Shown: positions 33,954 through 42,773 of the stretch, piece after piece
Layout of the letters: each line of letters begins with the position of its first letter
How positions within the stretch are numbered: position 1 is the first letter of the stretch
From: an uncultured Oleispira sp.
Lineage (GTDB): Bacteria; Pseudomonadota; Gammaproteobacteria; Pseudomonadales; Oceanobacteraceae
Direction of reading: 5' to 3'
Assembly: GCA_913019965.1 (NCBI GenBank)
Contig: CAJVZR010000005.1
Location: 1 to 64,000, forward strand
Length of the DNA: 64,000 nt
The notes under the pieces: generated by a model
What the model was told of the DNA's origin: nothing
The model's input: the letters and a program-made list of their open reading frames with translations, nothing else
The model's database searches: none
Translations under genes and position numbers: made by a program

Positions 33954-33996
33954 CAGTAGCAATTAACCATTCAAATACTATGGTTAATTGCTGCTG
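33954..33996 (-). terminator. Long hairpin 3' of fpr
   Basis: A 17-base stem (33954-33970 with 33980-33996) has one G-T wobble and a 9-base loop. It lies 19 bases past the fpr stop codon. No T run follows on either strand, so it may stabilise the fpr mRNA end instead of terminating alone. Confidence 0.5.
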
Positions 33997-34014
33997 TATT
34001 TAATTATCTATGCC

Positions 34015-34788
34015 TTACTTCTCTACGAAAGCGCGCTCGATAACATAGTGGCCTTGCTCACCCTGACGGGCTTCTTCGAAGCCACGATCATCCAAGATTT
34101 TGCAGAAATCTTTCAGCATGCTTGGACTGCCGCAAAGCATAAAGCGGTCATTGTCTAAATTAATTTCTGGTAACCCTAGGTCAGAGAACAGCTTGCCACT
34201 TTCCATTAAGTCCGTTAATCGCCCCTGATTACGAAACTCTTCTCGGGTGACCGTTGGGTAATATTTCAGTTTCTGACGGACGACATCACCAAAATATTCA
34301 TTATTCGGCAATTCTTCTTCAATGAAGTGCTGATACGCTAATTCAGAGACTTCGCGGACACCGTGAGTCAAAATAACATTATCATACTGTTCATAGATTT
34401 CAGGGTCTTTAATAATACTCATAAAAGGCGCTAACCCTGTGCCTGTGCTCAATAGATAGAGATTCTTACCTGGCAAAAGATGGTCAGCAATTAAGGTTCC
34501 TACAGGCTTAGTCCCAACCAATATTTCGTCACCTACTTTTAGATTTTGTAGATGCTGTGTTAACGGACCATCTTGTACTTTAATGCTGAAGAATTCCATT
34601 TCTTCTTCGTAATTTGCACTGGCTATGCTGTAAGCTCTCAATAGCGGCTTATTATTAATTTCTAAGCCAATCATAGTAAAGTGACCATTCTTGAAACGCA
34701 GCCCCTGATTACGGGTTGTATTGAAGCTAAAAAGTGTATCGTTCCAATGATGAACTTTAGTTACTGTCTCACGAATCATCTTACTCAC
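34015..34788 (-). CDS. fpr: Ferredoxin--NADP+ reductase Fpr
   Basis: This 257-residue FAD enzyme exchanges electrons between NADPH and ferredoxin or flavodoxin and helps in oxidative stress. Visible motifs are the FAD-binding LRAYSIAS (about residues 51-58), LLSTGTGLAPFMSIIKD for NADP (about 112-128), and MLCGSPSMLKDF. It ends in the short FVEK tail of the bacterial Fpr type. The GTG start at 34788 has GAGG 6 bases upstream and matches the family N-terminus (before VHHWNDTLFSF). It is divergent from a LysR gene that probably is finR. Confidence 0.95.
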   Translation of the reverse strand: MSKMIRETVTKVHHWNDTLFSFNTTRNQGLRFKNGHFTMIGLEINNKPLLRAYSIASANYEEEMEFFSIKVQDGPLTQHLQNLKVGDEILVGTKPVGTLIADHLLPGKNLYLLSTGTGLAPFMSIIKDPEIYEQYDNVILTHGVREVSELAYQHFIEEELPNNEYFGDVVRQKLKYYPTVTREEFRNQGRLTDLMESGKLFSDLGLPEINLDNDRFMLCGSPSMLKDFCKILDDRGFEEARQGEQGHYVIERAFVEK

Positions 34789-34937
34789 GGCTAACCTCGA
34801 TATTTATTCTATGCTGAATTTTTGTACTAAATAATTAACTGAGTTCAGAATAGCCTAGACTTATTAATCAGAAAAACAGATTATATCTATTACGCTTATC
34901 GATTTTATTAATATAACTACATAGACACTGACCAACT
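34789..34937. promoter_or_regulatory. Divergent fpr/finR control region
   Basis: This is a 149-base AT-rich gap between the two divergent starts. In Pseudomonas the FinR regulator acts on fpr from such a gap. Several T-N11-A arrangements are present, but no single site can be singled out. Confidence 0.35.
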
Positions 34938-35828
34938 ATGCGCTATACCTTACGTCAGCTTGAAGTCTTCCTTGCCATTGCCCACCAGCAAAATGTGAGT
35001 AAAGCCGCGCAAGCACTTAACCTATCTCAAAGTGCTGCGAGTTCTGCCTTAAAAGAAATGGAGCAACAGTTTGATGTACAGCTCTTTGACCGTATCGGGA
35101 AACGTTTACAGCTAAATGAACAAGGCCGCTTAATTCGCCCTAAGGCTGAAGGTCTATTAGCCCAAGCCGCAGATCTAGAACAAACGCTATTGAAACATGC
35201 CGATGCCGGGCATTTAAAAGTCGGCGCCACGCTGTCGATTGGTAACTACTTAGCCGTTAACATTATGGCTGAGATGATGCGCCAGCAACCTAATGCCAAT
35301 ATCACTTTAGAAGTCGCTAATACCGCAAGCATCAGCCAGAAAGTACTTAATTTTGATCTGGATATCGGGTTGATCGAAGGAGAGCTGCAACACTCCGATT
35401 TGGATGTTCTTCCTTGGCGCGATGATGAACTGGCTGTTTTTTGCAGTCCAGAGCATCCACTCGCAAAGAAAGCGACTATCACAGATCAGGATTTATTACA
35501 GGCCCAGTGGATTTTACGAGAAGCAGGTTCTGGAACTCGCCAAGCCTTTGAAAGAGCAATGCACGGCATCTTGCCAGATTTACAGGTCGCGCACGAGTTA
35601 CAGCATACCGAGGCGATTAAGCGTGCGGTAGAAGCCAACTTAGGCCTAGGCTGCTTATCTCAGATAACGTTAGAAGATGCCTTCAATCGCGGTAGTTTGA
35701 TCCGCTTACCGGTGCCACAGAGGGACTTTCAACGTCAGTTTTACTTCATTTTGCATAAGCAGAAGTTTCGTACGGCCGGAATCGAACAATGGATGGCTCT
35801 GTGCTTACAGCAGCCGAATCGACTTTGA
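34938..35828 (+). CDS. finR: LysR family regulator, FinR-like
   Basis: This 296-residue LysR-type regulator has an N-terminal winged helix (MRYTLRQLEVFLAIAHQQNVSKAAQALNLSQSAASSALKEMEQQFDVQLFDR). The effector domain begins near residue 92 (LKVGATLSIGNYL). Divergent linkage to fpr is the known arrangement of FinR in Pseudomonas, where it activates fpr under superoxide stress or Fe-S demand. The name rests on that context. It ends 6 bases before the convergent hypothetical gene. Confidence 0.85.
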   Translation: MRYTLRQLEVFLAIAHQQNVSKAAQALNLSQSAASSALKEMEQQFDVQLFDRIGKRLQLNEQGRLIRPKAEGLLAQAADLEQTLLKHADAGHLKVGATLSIGNYLAVNIMAEMMRQQPNANITLEVANTASISQKVLNFDLDIGLIEGELQHSDLDVLPWRDDELAVFCSPEHPLAKKATITDQDLLQAQWILREAGSGTRQAFERAMHGILPDLQVAHELQHTEAIKRAVEANLGLGCLSQITLEDAFNRGSLIRLPVPQRDFQRQFYFILHKQKFRTAGIEQWMALCLQQPNRL

Positions 35829-35834
35829 AGCAGG

Positions 35835-36359
35835 CTAGTGTGTTTTAAGCTCTAAGGATACTTCCGCACCTAATACCGCATCCATCGTGTAATTGGGATT
35901 ATTTTCATCCATTAAAAGACGACCACCAATAGAAGCCCGCGATGCTTTCTCTTTAGATTCGACCGGTGAGAATAGATCAGGAAGACGCTTCTCATGGTCC
36001 GCATCCATACCACTGAGTTGCTCATTAGACACACTCTCTAAAGGTAAAGACAAATCGAGGTTCTGTTGATCTTTAAGAGGGGATTCAAGAACCTCCCCCT
36101 TAAGGCCTGCTTCATTTTTGGTCGTAATTTGAAGAAACGTTTGCGTCGCACTCTCAATAAACTTTGTCAGAGTCACCTGATACCCAGAGTCATCCTCATC
36201 AAAATTGTGCGTATCCTCATGCTTAGAAGGGTTAAAGATTCTTTTAACATCATTTAATACTTGACCCGTCGTGATCGAGTCAATCAAAGGATAGTCATGC
36301 TCACTAGGGCAAAATGAAAATAATGCGATACACAATAATATCAGTACAACTTTACGCAT
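35835..36359 (-). CDS. Hypothetical exported protein
   Basis: This is a 174-residue protein with a hydrophobic signal sequence (MRKVVLILLCIALFSFCPSE), where the Cys could be a poor lipobox. The middle is acidic and polar (EDTHNFDEDDSGYQ, LESPLKDQQNLDLSLPLESV), and the C-terminus IGGRLLMDENNPNYTMDAVLGAEVSLELKTH looks like one or two beta-strands. I do not recognise a family. It is convergent with finR and divergent from yffB. Confidence 0.6.
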   Translation of the reverse strand: MRKVVLILLCIALFSFCPSEHDYPLIDSITTGQVLNDVKRIFNPSKHEDTHNFDEDDSGYQVTLTKFIESATQTFLQITTKNEAGLKGEVLESPLKDQQNLDLSLPLESVSNEQLSGMDADHEKRLPDLFSPVESKEKASRASIGGRLLMDENNPNYTMDAVLGAEVSLELKTH

Positions 36360-36530
36360 CTAGCTGGTTAATCCTCTGATTTAAGTTAAATTCTATTCGA
36401 GCATAAATATAGTCTAATTTCTTTGATAGGCATCATTCAATAGACAATATGTGAAAAATCGTAGGCTTTTTGCTAAGATAGCGGCCCAATTTTCATCTTA
36501 AGCCGCGCAACCAGCGCTTTAAGGGCAATT

Positions 36531-36881
36531 ATGATCACTATGTTTGGCATTAAAAATTGCGATACCATCAAGAAAGCACGAAAGTGGCTTGAGGCGGAAG
36601 GTATTGAATATCAATTTCACGATTATAAGAAAGACGGCTTAAGCCCTGATGCACTCAATGATTGGGTTAATGACCTAGGCTGGGAAGCGCTGGTGAACAA
36701 GCGCGGTACGACTTGGCGCAAGCTTCCTGACGATGTTAAAGAATCTATAGACCAAGCATCGGCTATCGAGATCATGCTAGAGAATACCTCCATCATCAAG
36801 CGCCCATTATTGATTGATGGAGCAGATAACAAATTATTAGGCTTTAAAGCCGACGATTACCAAGAATTTATCAATTCTTAA
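36531..36881 (+). CDS. yffB: ArsC/Spx-like protein YffB
   Basis: This 116-residue protein has a thioredoxin-like fold and belongs to the ArsC/Spx/MgsR family. The single conserved Cys lies in MFGIKNCDTIKKARKWLE, and the C-terminal IIKRPLLIDGADNKLLGFKADDY is diagnostic. It is not expected to reduce arsenate, since it lacks the rest of the ArsC active site. AAGGGC precedes the ATG. It stands 38 bases before dapD; linkage of yffB to dap genes is common in gammaproteobacteria. Confidence 0.9.
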   Translation: MITMFGIKNCDTIKKARKWLEAEGIEYQFHDYKKDGLSPDALNDWVNDLGWEALVNKRGTTWRKLPDDVKESIDQASAIEIMLENTSIIKRPLLIDGADNKLLGFKADDYQEFINS

Positions 36882-36919
36882 TTAACCACTTATTCATTAT
36901 TTAAAGTAAGGATTTTATT

Positions 36920-37945
36920 ATGAGCACTGCATTTGCAATTGGCTTAGGCACCAAAAATACAAAAGGCGAATGGTTAGAGGTTTATTACCAAGCCCCTCTT
37001 TTCCAGCCAAGCGCTGACATCATTGCCGCAGCAAAAGATGCAATCGGTTATGAAGGTGGCAACCAAGCGATTGAAGTAGATGGCGGCGAACTTGAAGCGC
37101 TAGCAAAAGCTCTAGAAAGCATTGCTCCAGCACAAGCTAAATTGGCTCAAGCCTGCACTGAAAGCCAGAAGCCTGTGGTTATCACCATTCTTGAATCTGA
37201 CATCCAGTCTGAGTCAACTCCAGAAGTGTATTTGAAGCTTCACTTGTTATCTCACCGCCTAGTTAAGCCGCACGGCATTAACCTAGCGGGTATGTTTGGT
37301 CTATTACCAAACGTTGCTTGGACTAACTTAGGCGCTATCGATTTAGAAGAACTTCCAGAAGCTCAACTTCAAGCACGCTTGAAAGGCGATTTATTAAGCG
37401 TTAACTGTGTGGATAAGTTCCCACGTATGACAGATTATGTTGTACCAAGTGGTGTTCGTATCGCTCATACCGCTCGTGTTCGTTTAGGCGCACACATCGG
37501 TGAAGGCACGACCATTATGCACGAAGGCTTCGTTAACTTTAACGCCGGTACATTAGGTGTTTCTATGGTTGAAGGCCGTATTTCTGCCGGGGTTGTTGTA
37601 GGTAACGGTTCTGACCTAGGTGGCGGTTGTTCTACTATGGGTACGCTTTCTGGTGGTGGTAATATCATTATTTCTGTTGGCGAAAACTGCTTATTAGGCG
37701 CTAATGCCGGTACCGGTATCCCAATGGGCGATCGTTGTACTATCGAGTCTGGTTTGTACATTACGGCCGGTACTAAGATTCAAGTTCTAGACGATGCGAA
37801 GAATGTTGTAGAAACGGTTAAAGGCCGCGACTTGGCTGGTAAAGCGGATCTTCTTTTCCGTCGTAATTCTATCTCTGGTGCGGTTGAGTGTGTAACTAAC
37901 AAAACAGCGATCCAGTTAAACGAAGAACTACACGCGAATAACTAA
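36920..37945 (+). CDS. dapD: Tetrahydrodipicolinate N-succinyltransferase DapD
   Basis: DapD makes N-succinyl-2-amino-6-oxopimelate from tetrahydrodipicolinate and succinyl-CoA in lysine and peptidoglycan-precursor synthesis. The 341-residue length marks the longer DapD type found in Pseudomonas. The C-terminal half is a left-handed beta-helix of hexapeptide repeats (about residues 185-285: RVRLGAHIGEGTTIMHEGFVNFNAGTLGVSMVEGRISAGVVVGNGSDLGGGCSTMGTLSGGG). Probably co-transcribed with yffB. Confidence 0.96.
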   Translation: MSTAFAIGLGTKNTKGEWLEVYYQAPLFQPSADIIAAAKDAIGYEGGNQAIEVDGGELEALAKALESIAPAQAKLAQACTESQKPVVITILESDIQSESTPEVYLKLHLLSHRLVKPHGINLAGMFGLLPNVAWTNLGAIDLEELPEAQLQARLKGDLLSVNCVDKFPRMTDYVVPSGVRIAHTARVRLGAHIGEGTTIMHEGFVNFNAGTLGVSMVEGRISAGVVVGNGSDLGGGCSTMGTLSGGGNIIISVGENCLLGANAGTGIPMGDRCTIESGLYITAGTKIQVLDDAKNVVETVKGRDLAGKADLLFRRNSISGAVECVTNKTAIQLNEELHANN

Positions 37946-37960
37946 TATTTAAAAGCGGTT

Positions 37961-38137
37961 TACCACGGAGTGCACGGAGGCGCTTCGCTACACAGAGAAG
38001 AGAGAAGAGATTAAGTAGCAAAGATAACTATCGGGACTACTTAGAATTGATTTAAGGTTTAACCCTTTTAACAATTATTTTGTATCTTCTCCTGCTTTTC
38101 CTCCGTGTAGCGCAGCGACTCCGTGACCTCCGTGGTG
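37961..38137. repeat. ACCACGGAG repeat family, inverted pair (copy 1)
   Basis: The left arm (about 37962-37997) begins ACCACGGAGTGCACGGAG and contains CGCTTCGCTACAC. The right arm (about 38095-38137), read on the - strand, begins ACCACGGAGGTCACGGAG and contains CGCTGCGCTACAC. About 100 bases lie between. The arms agree at roughly 30 of 36 positions. It fills the gap between convergent dapD and the isochorismatase gene and has no open frame. Confidence 0.8.
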
Positions 38138-38157
38138 AATATTTTTTGTCTGTTTAT

Positions 38158-38694
38158 CTATTTAACCAATTTTATAAGTTGCTTAAACGCATCACCCTCA
38201 GCAATCTGCTGCAATTCAAATAACACCATTTCAGTACTGGTTAAACATGCCCCTGCTTCTTGCATACCTTGTAGACCGGCTTTTTTATTCTCTATCTGCC
38301 TTGAACTCACCGCATCACTCACAACATGAACCTTGTAATGCATTTTCAATAAGTCACGTACACTTTGATAAACACACACATGGCACTCAATGCCTGCGAC
38401 GATCCAGTTACGACGATTCAGGTTTTCGATTCTTGAACGCACTTCATCATTACCCCAAGCGCTGAAGGTATTTTTTGAGATAGCTTTTCCAGGCAGATAT
38501 TGAATAATATCCTTGTGAGTGGTTCCTAATTTATCGGGTAATTGCTCTACCCAGACAATCGGAATTTCGAGTAATTTAGCCCCCTGAATTAAAATCGCTA
38601 AGTTATCGAATAAAGCAGATCGTTCGTGCATCTGCTCTGCAAGCTTCCCTTGTACATCAATAATTAATAACGCACTGTCTTCAATAGCGATCAT
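38158..38694 (-). CDS. Isochorismatase family hydrolase
   Basis: This 178-residue protein of the isochorismatase-like (cysteine hydrolase) superfamily shows the catalytic Asp in ALLIIDVQGKLAEQM (about residue 14), a Lys region in PGKAISKNTFSAWGN, and the nucleophile Cys in NWIVAGIECHVCVYQSVRDLL (about residue 112). The cis-peptide AGIECHVC motif and length match the YcaC-like group. The substrate is not determined by sequence. It stands alone between a repeat and cinA. Confidence 0.87.
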   Translation of the reverse strand: MIAIEDSALLIIDVQGKLAEQMHERSALFDNLAILIQGAKLLEIPIVWVEQLPDKLGTTHKDIIQYLPGKAISKNTFSAWGNDEVRSRIENLNRRNWIVAGIECHVCVYQSVRDLLKMHYKVHVVSDAVSSRQIENKKAGLQGMQEAGACLTSTEMVLFELQQIAEGDAFKQLIKLVK

Positions 38695-38766
38695 GAATAC
38701 CTGCCTATGATTTTATTCAGACTCAACATTAATAGCATAGACTATTAAAGCTATTTAACTATTTAC

Positions 38767-40059
38767 CTACTTGCCTGTACGAGAAAAATAGGAAGGCAGT
38801 TCTTTAATTTCCAGAATCTCACGACGAATTAAATCCATACCGGCATTAGCGATAAAGCGTTGAAAATTTTGACGACTGGTTGGGTAGACTAGGCATTGAG
38901 TTTTCAATTTCCCTTTCTTTCCCCAGCATAACCAAACCGTGCCGACCGGCTTTTCTGCGCTACCGCCACCGGGGCCTGCGATACCTGAAACAGCGACCAC
39001 CCAATCAGAGCCCGATATCGTTAAGGCCCCTTCAGCCATTTCTCGAACGACCGCTTCACTAACAGCTCCATACTCCTCGAGAGTATCTGGACTTACCTTT
39101 AATAATTCAGATTTAATGCGATTTGAATAGGTCACATACCCCGCCTCAAAGACCTGAGAGGAGCCAGCAATTCGAGTTATATTGGATGCAATGAGCCCCC
39201 CAGTACACGACTCTGCCGTCGTCATGGTTTGATTATTTTGGGCTAATAAGTCTACTAAACATTTGGCTATGGTTGCCGGTTCCTGCGGATCAAGATTTTT
39301 AAACGACAGAACATGAGCACCTAATAATCCCATAATTTTTGCTTGCCAGTTTGGCAGTATTTTTTCAGCGCTATCAGAACGTACTGTTAGTTTAAGCTCT
39401 ACCAGAGGTGATGCCGCGCGATATCCTACTTCTATTTCTTTTGGCCAATCCGCTAATTGATTATGAAAGATATTTTGAATCGCTGACTCACCAATACCAA
39501 ACAAGTGCAACTTGATGGTTTTAACTTTATCGAGGTTGGGTAACCGAGGTTTTAGCAAGGGTAATATTTCTTCTGCCCACATGACCTTTAATTCACTCGG
39601 AACTCCTGGGGTGCAGATAATAAGACAATTATTATGCTCAACAGAAAAGCCAACAGCGCTGCCCACGGCATTGGCAACCAATTTAATGCCTTGGGGTAAT
39701 ATAACTTGTTTTCGATTTGCTCCCTCTAAACGGAAGCCTCTTTTATCACACCAAGCTTGCAAGTGAGTGAGCGCTTCTTTATGTTCTTCTAGCGGTCGAG
39801 CTATAACTTTAGCTAGCGCCTCAGCGGTTAAATCATCTTCAGTAGGACCAAGCCCACCATTAATAATAAGAACATCCGCTTGGCGACTCATATGTTCAAT
39901 TTCTGCAACTAATGCGGAAAAGTCATCCCCTAGAGTCACCTTTCGGCTTAACTCTGCGCCATGCTCTTTTAAACTCTGTGCCAACATCACCGAGTTAGTG
40001 TCCACAATATCCCCAACCATAAGTTCGGTGCCGGTTAATAGAAACTGAATATTGACCAT
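38767..40059 (-). CDS. cinA: CinA: competence/damage-inducible protein with NMN amidase domain
   Basis: This 430-residue two-domain protein has an N-terminal MoCF-like domain (about residues 5-170: TELMVGDIVDTNS, NGGLGPTEDDLTAEALAK). The C-terminal CinA domain (about 265-425: TTAESCTGGLIASNITRIAGSSQVFEAGYVTYSNRIKSELLKV, SGIAGPGGGSAEKPVGTVWL) in homologues deamidates nicotinamide mononucleotide in the pyridine nucleotide cycle. The first domain in some homologues has ADP-ribose pyrophosphatase activity. AGGATA precedes the ATG. Confidence 0.93.
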   Translation of the reverse strand: MVNIQFLLTGTELMVGDIVDTNSVMLAQSLKEHGAELSRKVTLGDDFSALVAEIEHMSRQADVLIINGGLGPTEDDLTAEALAKVIARPLEEHKEALTHLQAWCDKRGFRLEGANRKQVILPQGIKLVANAVGSAVGFSVEHNNCLIICTPGVPSELKVMWAEEILPLLKPRLPNLDKVKTIKLHLFGIGESAIQNIFHNQLADWPKEIEVGYRAASPLVELKLTVRSDSAEKILPNWQAKIMGLLGAHVLSFKNLDPQEPATIAKCLVDLLAQNNQTMTTAESCTGGLIASNITRIAGSSQVFEAGYVTYSNRIKSELLKVSPDTLEEYGAVSEAVVREMAEGALTISGSDWVVAVSGIAGPGGGSAEKPVGTVWLCWGKKGKLKTQCLVYPTSRQNFQRFIANAGMDLIRREILEIKELPSYFSRTGK

Positions 40060-40166
40060 GGGTATATCCTATTGGTGATAAATCTTGCGTATTAAATCGA
40101 ATGATTAAAAGTATCTGCTTTCACTGATGATATGTGTATCCTAGACTAATTACCACGTTATAAATT

Positions 40167-42038
40167 ATGCGAACCAACATGTATTCTTTTTTTGAAAAAC
40201 TGATCAAGCCCTTTCCAAGCCAAGAGCCAGAGCAAGCTCCAAAGGGTGTATTTGCTTTTTGCCGCCACTATAGCCGTGGTATAGAAATCCCGCTAATTCT
40301 AATGACGCTATTAACAGCGTCTCTGGCGGCATTAGAAGTCTCGCTATTCAGTTTTATGGGGGAGCTCGTTGATTGGTTGGCAACCAAAGATCGAGATTCT
40401 TTATGGCAAGATGAAAGTGAAACCTTAATCACCATGGCGGTGATTGTTCTTATCGTTTTACCTAGCTTGGTATTGTTACATGCCGCGATCGTGCATCAAA
40501 CGCTACTGGGTAATTACCCTATGCTGATTCGCTGGTTGGCTCACCGTTATTTACTCAAGCAAAGCCTAGGGTTTTATCAAGACGAATTTGCCGGTCGAAT
40601 CGCGACGAAAGTGATGCAAACGTCTCTTGCCGTACGCGAAACCGTGACTAAATTATTGGATGTAATGGTCTATGTTGTCGTCTATTTCTTTTCCATGCTG
40701 TTCATCATTGCCCAAGCGGATGTCCGCTTAATGCTACCGTTGTTAATCTGGTTGGTTCTATACATTGCTCTGCAATATTATTTTGTCCCTAAATTAAAAG
40801 CGATTTCAACCGCTCAAGCTGATGCTCGTTCTACCATGACTGGGCGCATCGTCGATTCATATAGTAACATCGCCACAGTTAAACTGTTTTCTCATACCCA
40901 AAGAGAAGCAGATTATGCTCAACAAGGTATGCAAGGTTTCTTAACCACGGTCTATCAGCAGATGCGTCTAGCAACTGGACTTAACGTCAGCATCCATACC
41001 TTAAATTATGCGCTGGTTTTTGTCGTTGCCGCCTTGTCGATTTACCTCTGGCAAGAAAATGCCATAGGGGTTGGAGCTATTACAATTGCCATTAGCTTAG
41101 CGTTACGTTTAAACGGCATGGCTCAGTGGATTATGTGGGAAGTCAGCGCCTTATTTGAAAACATCGGTACTGTGGTTGATGGTATGGGAACCCTCTCTCA
41201 GCCACTGCAAGTCACTGATCAAAAAGATGCTAAAGCTCTGGTTATCAACCAAGGGGATATCGAGTTTAAACACATGAACTTTAGTTATGCCATGGCGAAT
41301 GCAGCCGGTGAGATTGGCCAACATCGAATCATCGATGATTTAAACTTGCATATTAAAGCCGGTGAGAAAGTAGGATTAGTCGGGCGTTCAGGTGCCGGTA
41401 AATCAACCTTAGTGAATGCCTTAATGCGTTTTTATGACCTTGAATCTGGCGCAATCAATATTGACGGCCAAGATATTTCAAAGGTTCAACAAGAATCTTT
41501 ACGTGCTCATATTGCCATGGTTACTCAAGACACCTCTTTGCTGCACCGCTCTGTTAGAGAGAATATTTTATACGGTCGTCCCGATGCAACGGAAGAAGAA
41601 CTTCAACAAGCGATCAATAAAGCAGAAGCTCATGAGTTTATTCAGGGCTTAGCCGATTTATCAGGAAATACCGGGCTTGATGCACAAGTCGGTGAACGTG
41701 GGGTTAAACTTTCGGGTGGCCAACGACAGCGCATCGCTATTGCCCGAGTCTTATTAAAAGATGCCCCTATTCTGATTTTAGATGAAGCAACCTCTGCACT
41801 GGATTCGGAAGTTGAGGCGGCTATTCAGCAGAGCTTATATCAATTAATGGAAGGAAAAACAGTGATCGCCATTGCCCACCGTTTATCAACCATCGCGGCG
41901 ATGGACCGTCTAATCGTGATTGATGAAGGTAAAATTATTGAACAAGGTAGCCACCAAGAGTTAATTGCTCAGAAAGGTATCTACGCTCAATTATGGGCAC
42001 ATCAAACCGGTGGTTTTATCGCCGAAGACTTAACCTAA
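40167..42038 (+). CDS. ABC exporter, fused permease and ATPase
   Basis: This 623-residue half-transporter has six membrane segments in the first ~330 residues and a nucleotide-binding domain after it. It shows Walker A GRSGAGKSTL (about residue 408), signature LSGGQRQRIAIARVLL, Walker B ILILDEATSALDSE and switch AHRLSTIAAMD. It resembles the MsbA/multidrug-lipid exporter group and works as a dimer. The substrate is unknown. The start may be the ATG at 40167 or one five codons later (MYSFFEKL); neither has a strong ribosome-binding site. Confidence 0.92.
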   Translation: MRTNMYSFFEKLIKPFPSQEPEQAPKGVFAFCRHYSRGIEIPLILMTLLTASLAALEVSLFSFMGELVDWLATKDRDSLWQDESETLITMAVIVLIVLPSLVLLHAAIVHQTLLGNYPMLIRWLAHRYLLKQSLGFYQDEFAGRIATKVMQTSLAVRETVTKLLDVMVYVVVYFFSMLFIIAQADVRLMLPLLIWLVLYIALQYYFVPKLKAISTAQADARSTMTGRIVDSYSNIATVKLFSHTQREADYAQQGMQGFLTTVYQQMRLATGLNVSIHTLNYALVFVVAALSIYLWQENAIGVGAITIAISLALRLNGMAQWIMWEVSALFENIGTVVDGMGTLSQPLQVTDQKDAKALVINQGDIEFKHMNFSYAMANAAGEIGQHRIIDDLNLHIKAGEKVGLVGRSGAGKSTLVNALMRFYDLESGAINIDGQDISKVQQESLRAHIAMVTQDTSLLHRSVRENILYGRPDATEEELQQAINKAEAHEFIQGLADLSGNTGLDAQVGERGVKLSGGQRQRIAIARVLLKDAPILILDEATSALDSEVEAAIQQSLYQLMEGKTVIAIAHRLSTIAAMDRLIVIDEGKIIEQGSHQELIAQKGIYAQLWAHQTGGFIAEDLT

Positions 42039-42056
42039 GCGATATTTATATACAGA

Positions 42057-42100
42057 AAAGCAGTACTTACTTAAAGCGGTACTTACTTAAAGCAGTTCTT
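42057..42100 (+). repeat. Short tandem repeat of 16 bases
   Basis: Two 16-base units (AAAGCAGTACTTACTT at 42057-42072 and AAAGCGGTACTTACTT at 42073-42088) are followed by a degenerate third (from 42089) that forms the left arm of the terminator hairpin. Confidence 0.75.
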
Positions 42101-42124
42101 AATCATAGAATTAGGACTGCTTTT
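42089..42124. terminator. Bidirectional terminator between ABC exporter and asparaginase-like gene
   Basis: Arms 42089-42103 and 42110-42123 pair (AAAGCAGT/ACTGCTTT core plus wobble pairs) and are bounded by A and T runs. The right arm contains the stop codon and last codons of the - strand gene. Confidence 0.65.
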
Positions 42125-42596
42125 CAAATTCACCGATCGTGCGATTTTTCTTCACTTCTCGATAATCAAATACCTGTCCGTTCATGGTGATATAGACTCC
42201 CGCAGGTAAAACTTGCACAGCAGACATCGCACAACCAAGATTAAACAAAGCATCTGAGCCTTTAAACTGGTAAGGCACCATAGCGCCTAATAATACAACG
42301 GTTTTATTGATATCTAAATCAGCGGCAATCACTTGAGCCGAATCCACCATAGTATCCGTGCCATGAGTAATGATTATTTGTTTTTCGTCACTCGCATTAC
42401 AGGCTTCTGATAAGCGCTGACGATCAGTGTCTATCATGTCTAGACTGTCCTTTAGCATCAAAACTTCTGTACTGACCTCAACGGTAGATCTAGATTGATT
42501 TAGCATCTGCGTAATCGAAGATTGATTAAAGATAAGCTCACCATTCAAAGGATTATATTGCTTATCTAACGTGCCACCCGTGATTAAAATTTTCAT
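42111..42596 (-). CDS. Short asparaginase-domain protein
   Basis: This 161-residue protein corresponds to the N-terminal domain only of type L-asparaginases (normally ~330 residues). The first catalytic Thr is in ILITGGTLDKQYN (residue ~9), and the second motif IITHGTDTMVDSA is present, as is VVLLGAMVPYQFKGSDALFNLG. The C-terminal dimer-interface domain is absent, with no frame remnant. The ATG at 42596 fits the family start. Short stand-alone versions exist widely, so it is probably not a broken gene; activity is uncertain. Confidence 0.82.
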   Translation of the reverse strand: MKILITGGTLDKQYNPLNGELIFNQSSITQMLNQSRSTVEVSTEVLMLKDSLDMIDTDRQRLSEACNASDEKQIIITHGTDTMVDSAQVIAADLDINKTVVLLGAMVPYQFKGSDALFNLGCAMSAVQVLPAGVYITMNGQVFDYREVKKNRTIGEFEKQS

Positions 42597-42773
42597 TTTA
42601 TTAAACTTACCTACAATTCCCATAAAATACTGACTGAATTATACCTATATATTGTTGCTATTTACCCTAACTACTAATCTACATCAAGTTATGTGCTTTA
42701 ACTTGGTGCGTTGACTGATTATAATTCCTCGAAAATTTATCCCGCATGCTGCCCGCATATTGATAGGAACATA

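Noticed and set aside
37946..38157. Possible small RNA gene or riboswitch after dapD
   Set aside because: The structure is explained by the ACCACGGAG inverted repeat, which occurs elsewhere after unrelated genes.
39512..40048. Open frames on the + strand within cinA
   Set aside because: They are antisense shadows of a conserved gene, with low-complexity Ser/Thr-rich products.
42111..42596. Asparaginase-like gene as a pseudogene
   Set aside because: The frame is intact, ends at a terminator, and no remnant of a second domain follows; stand-alone short forms are known.
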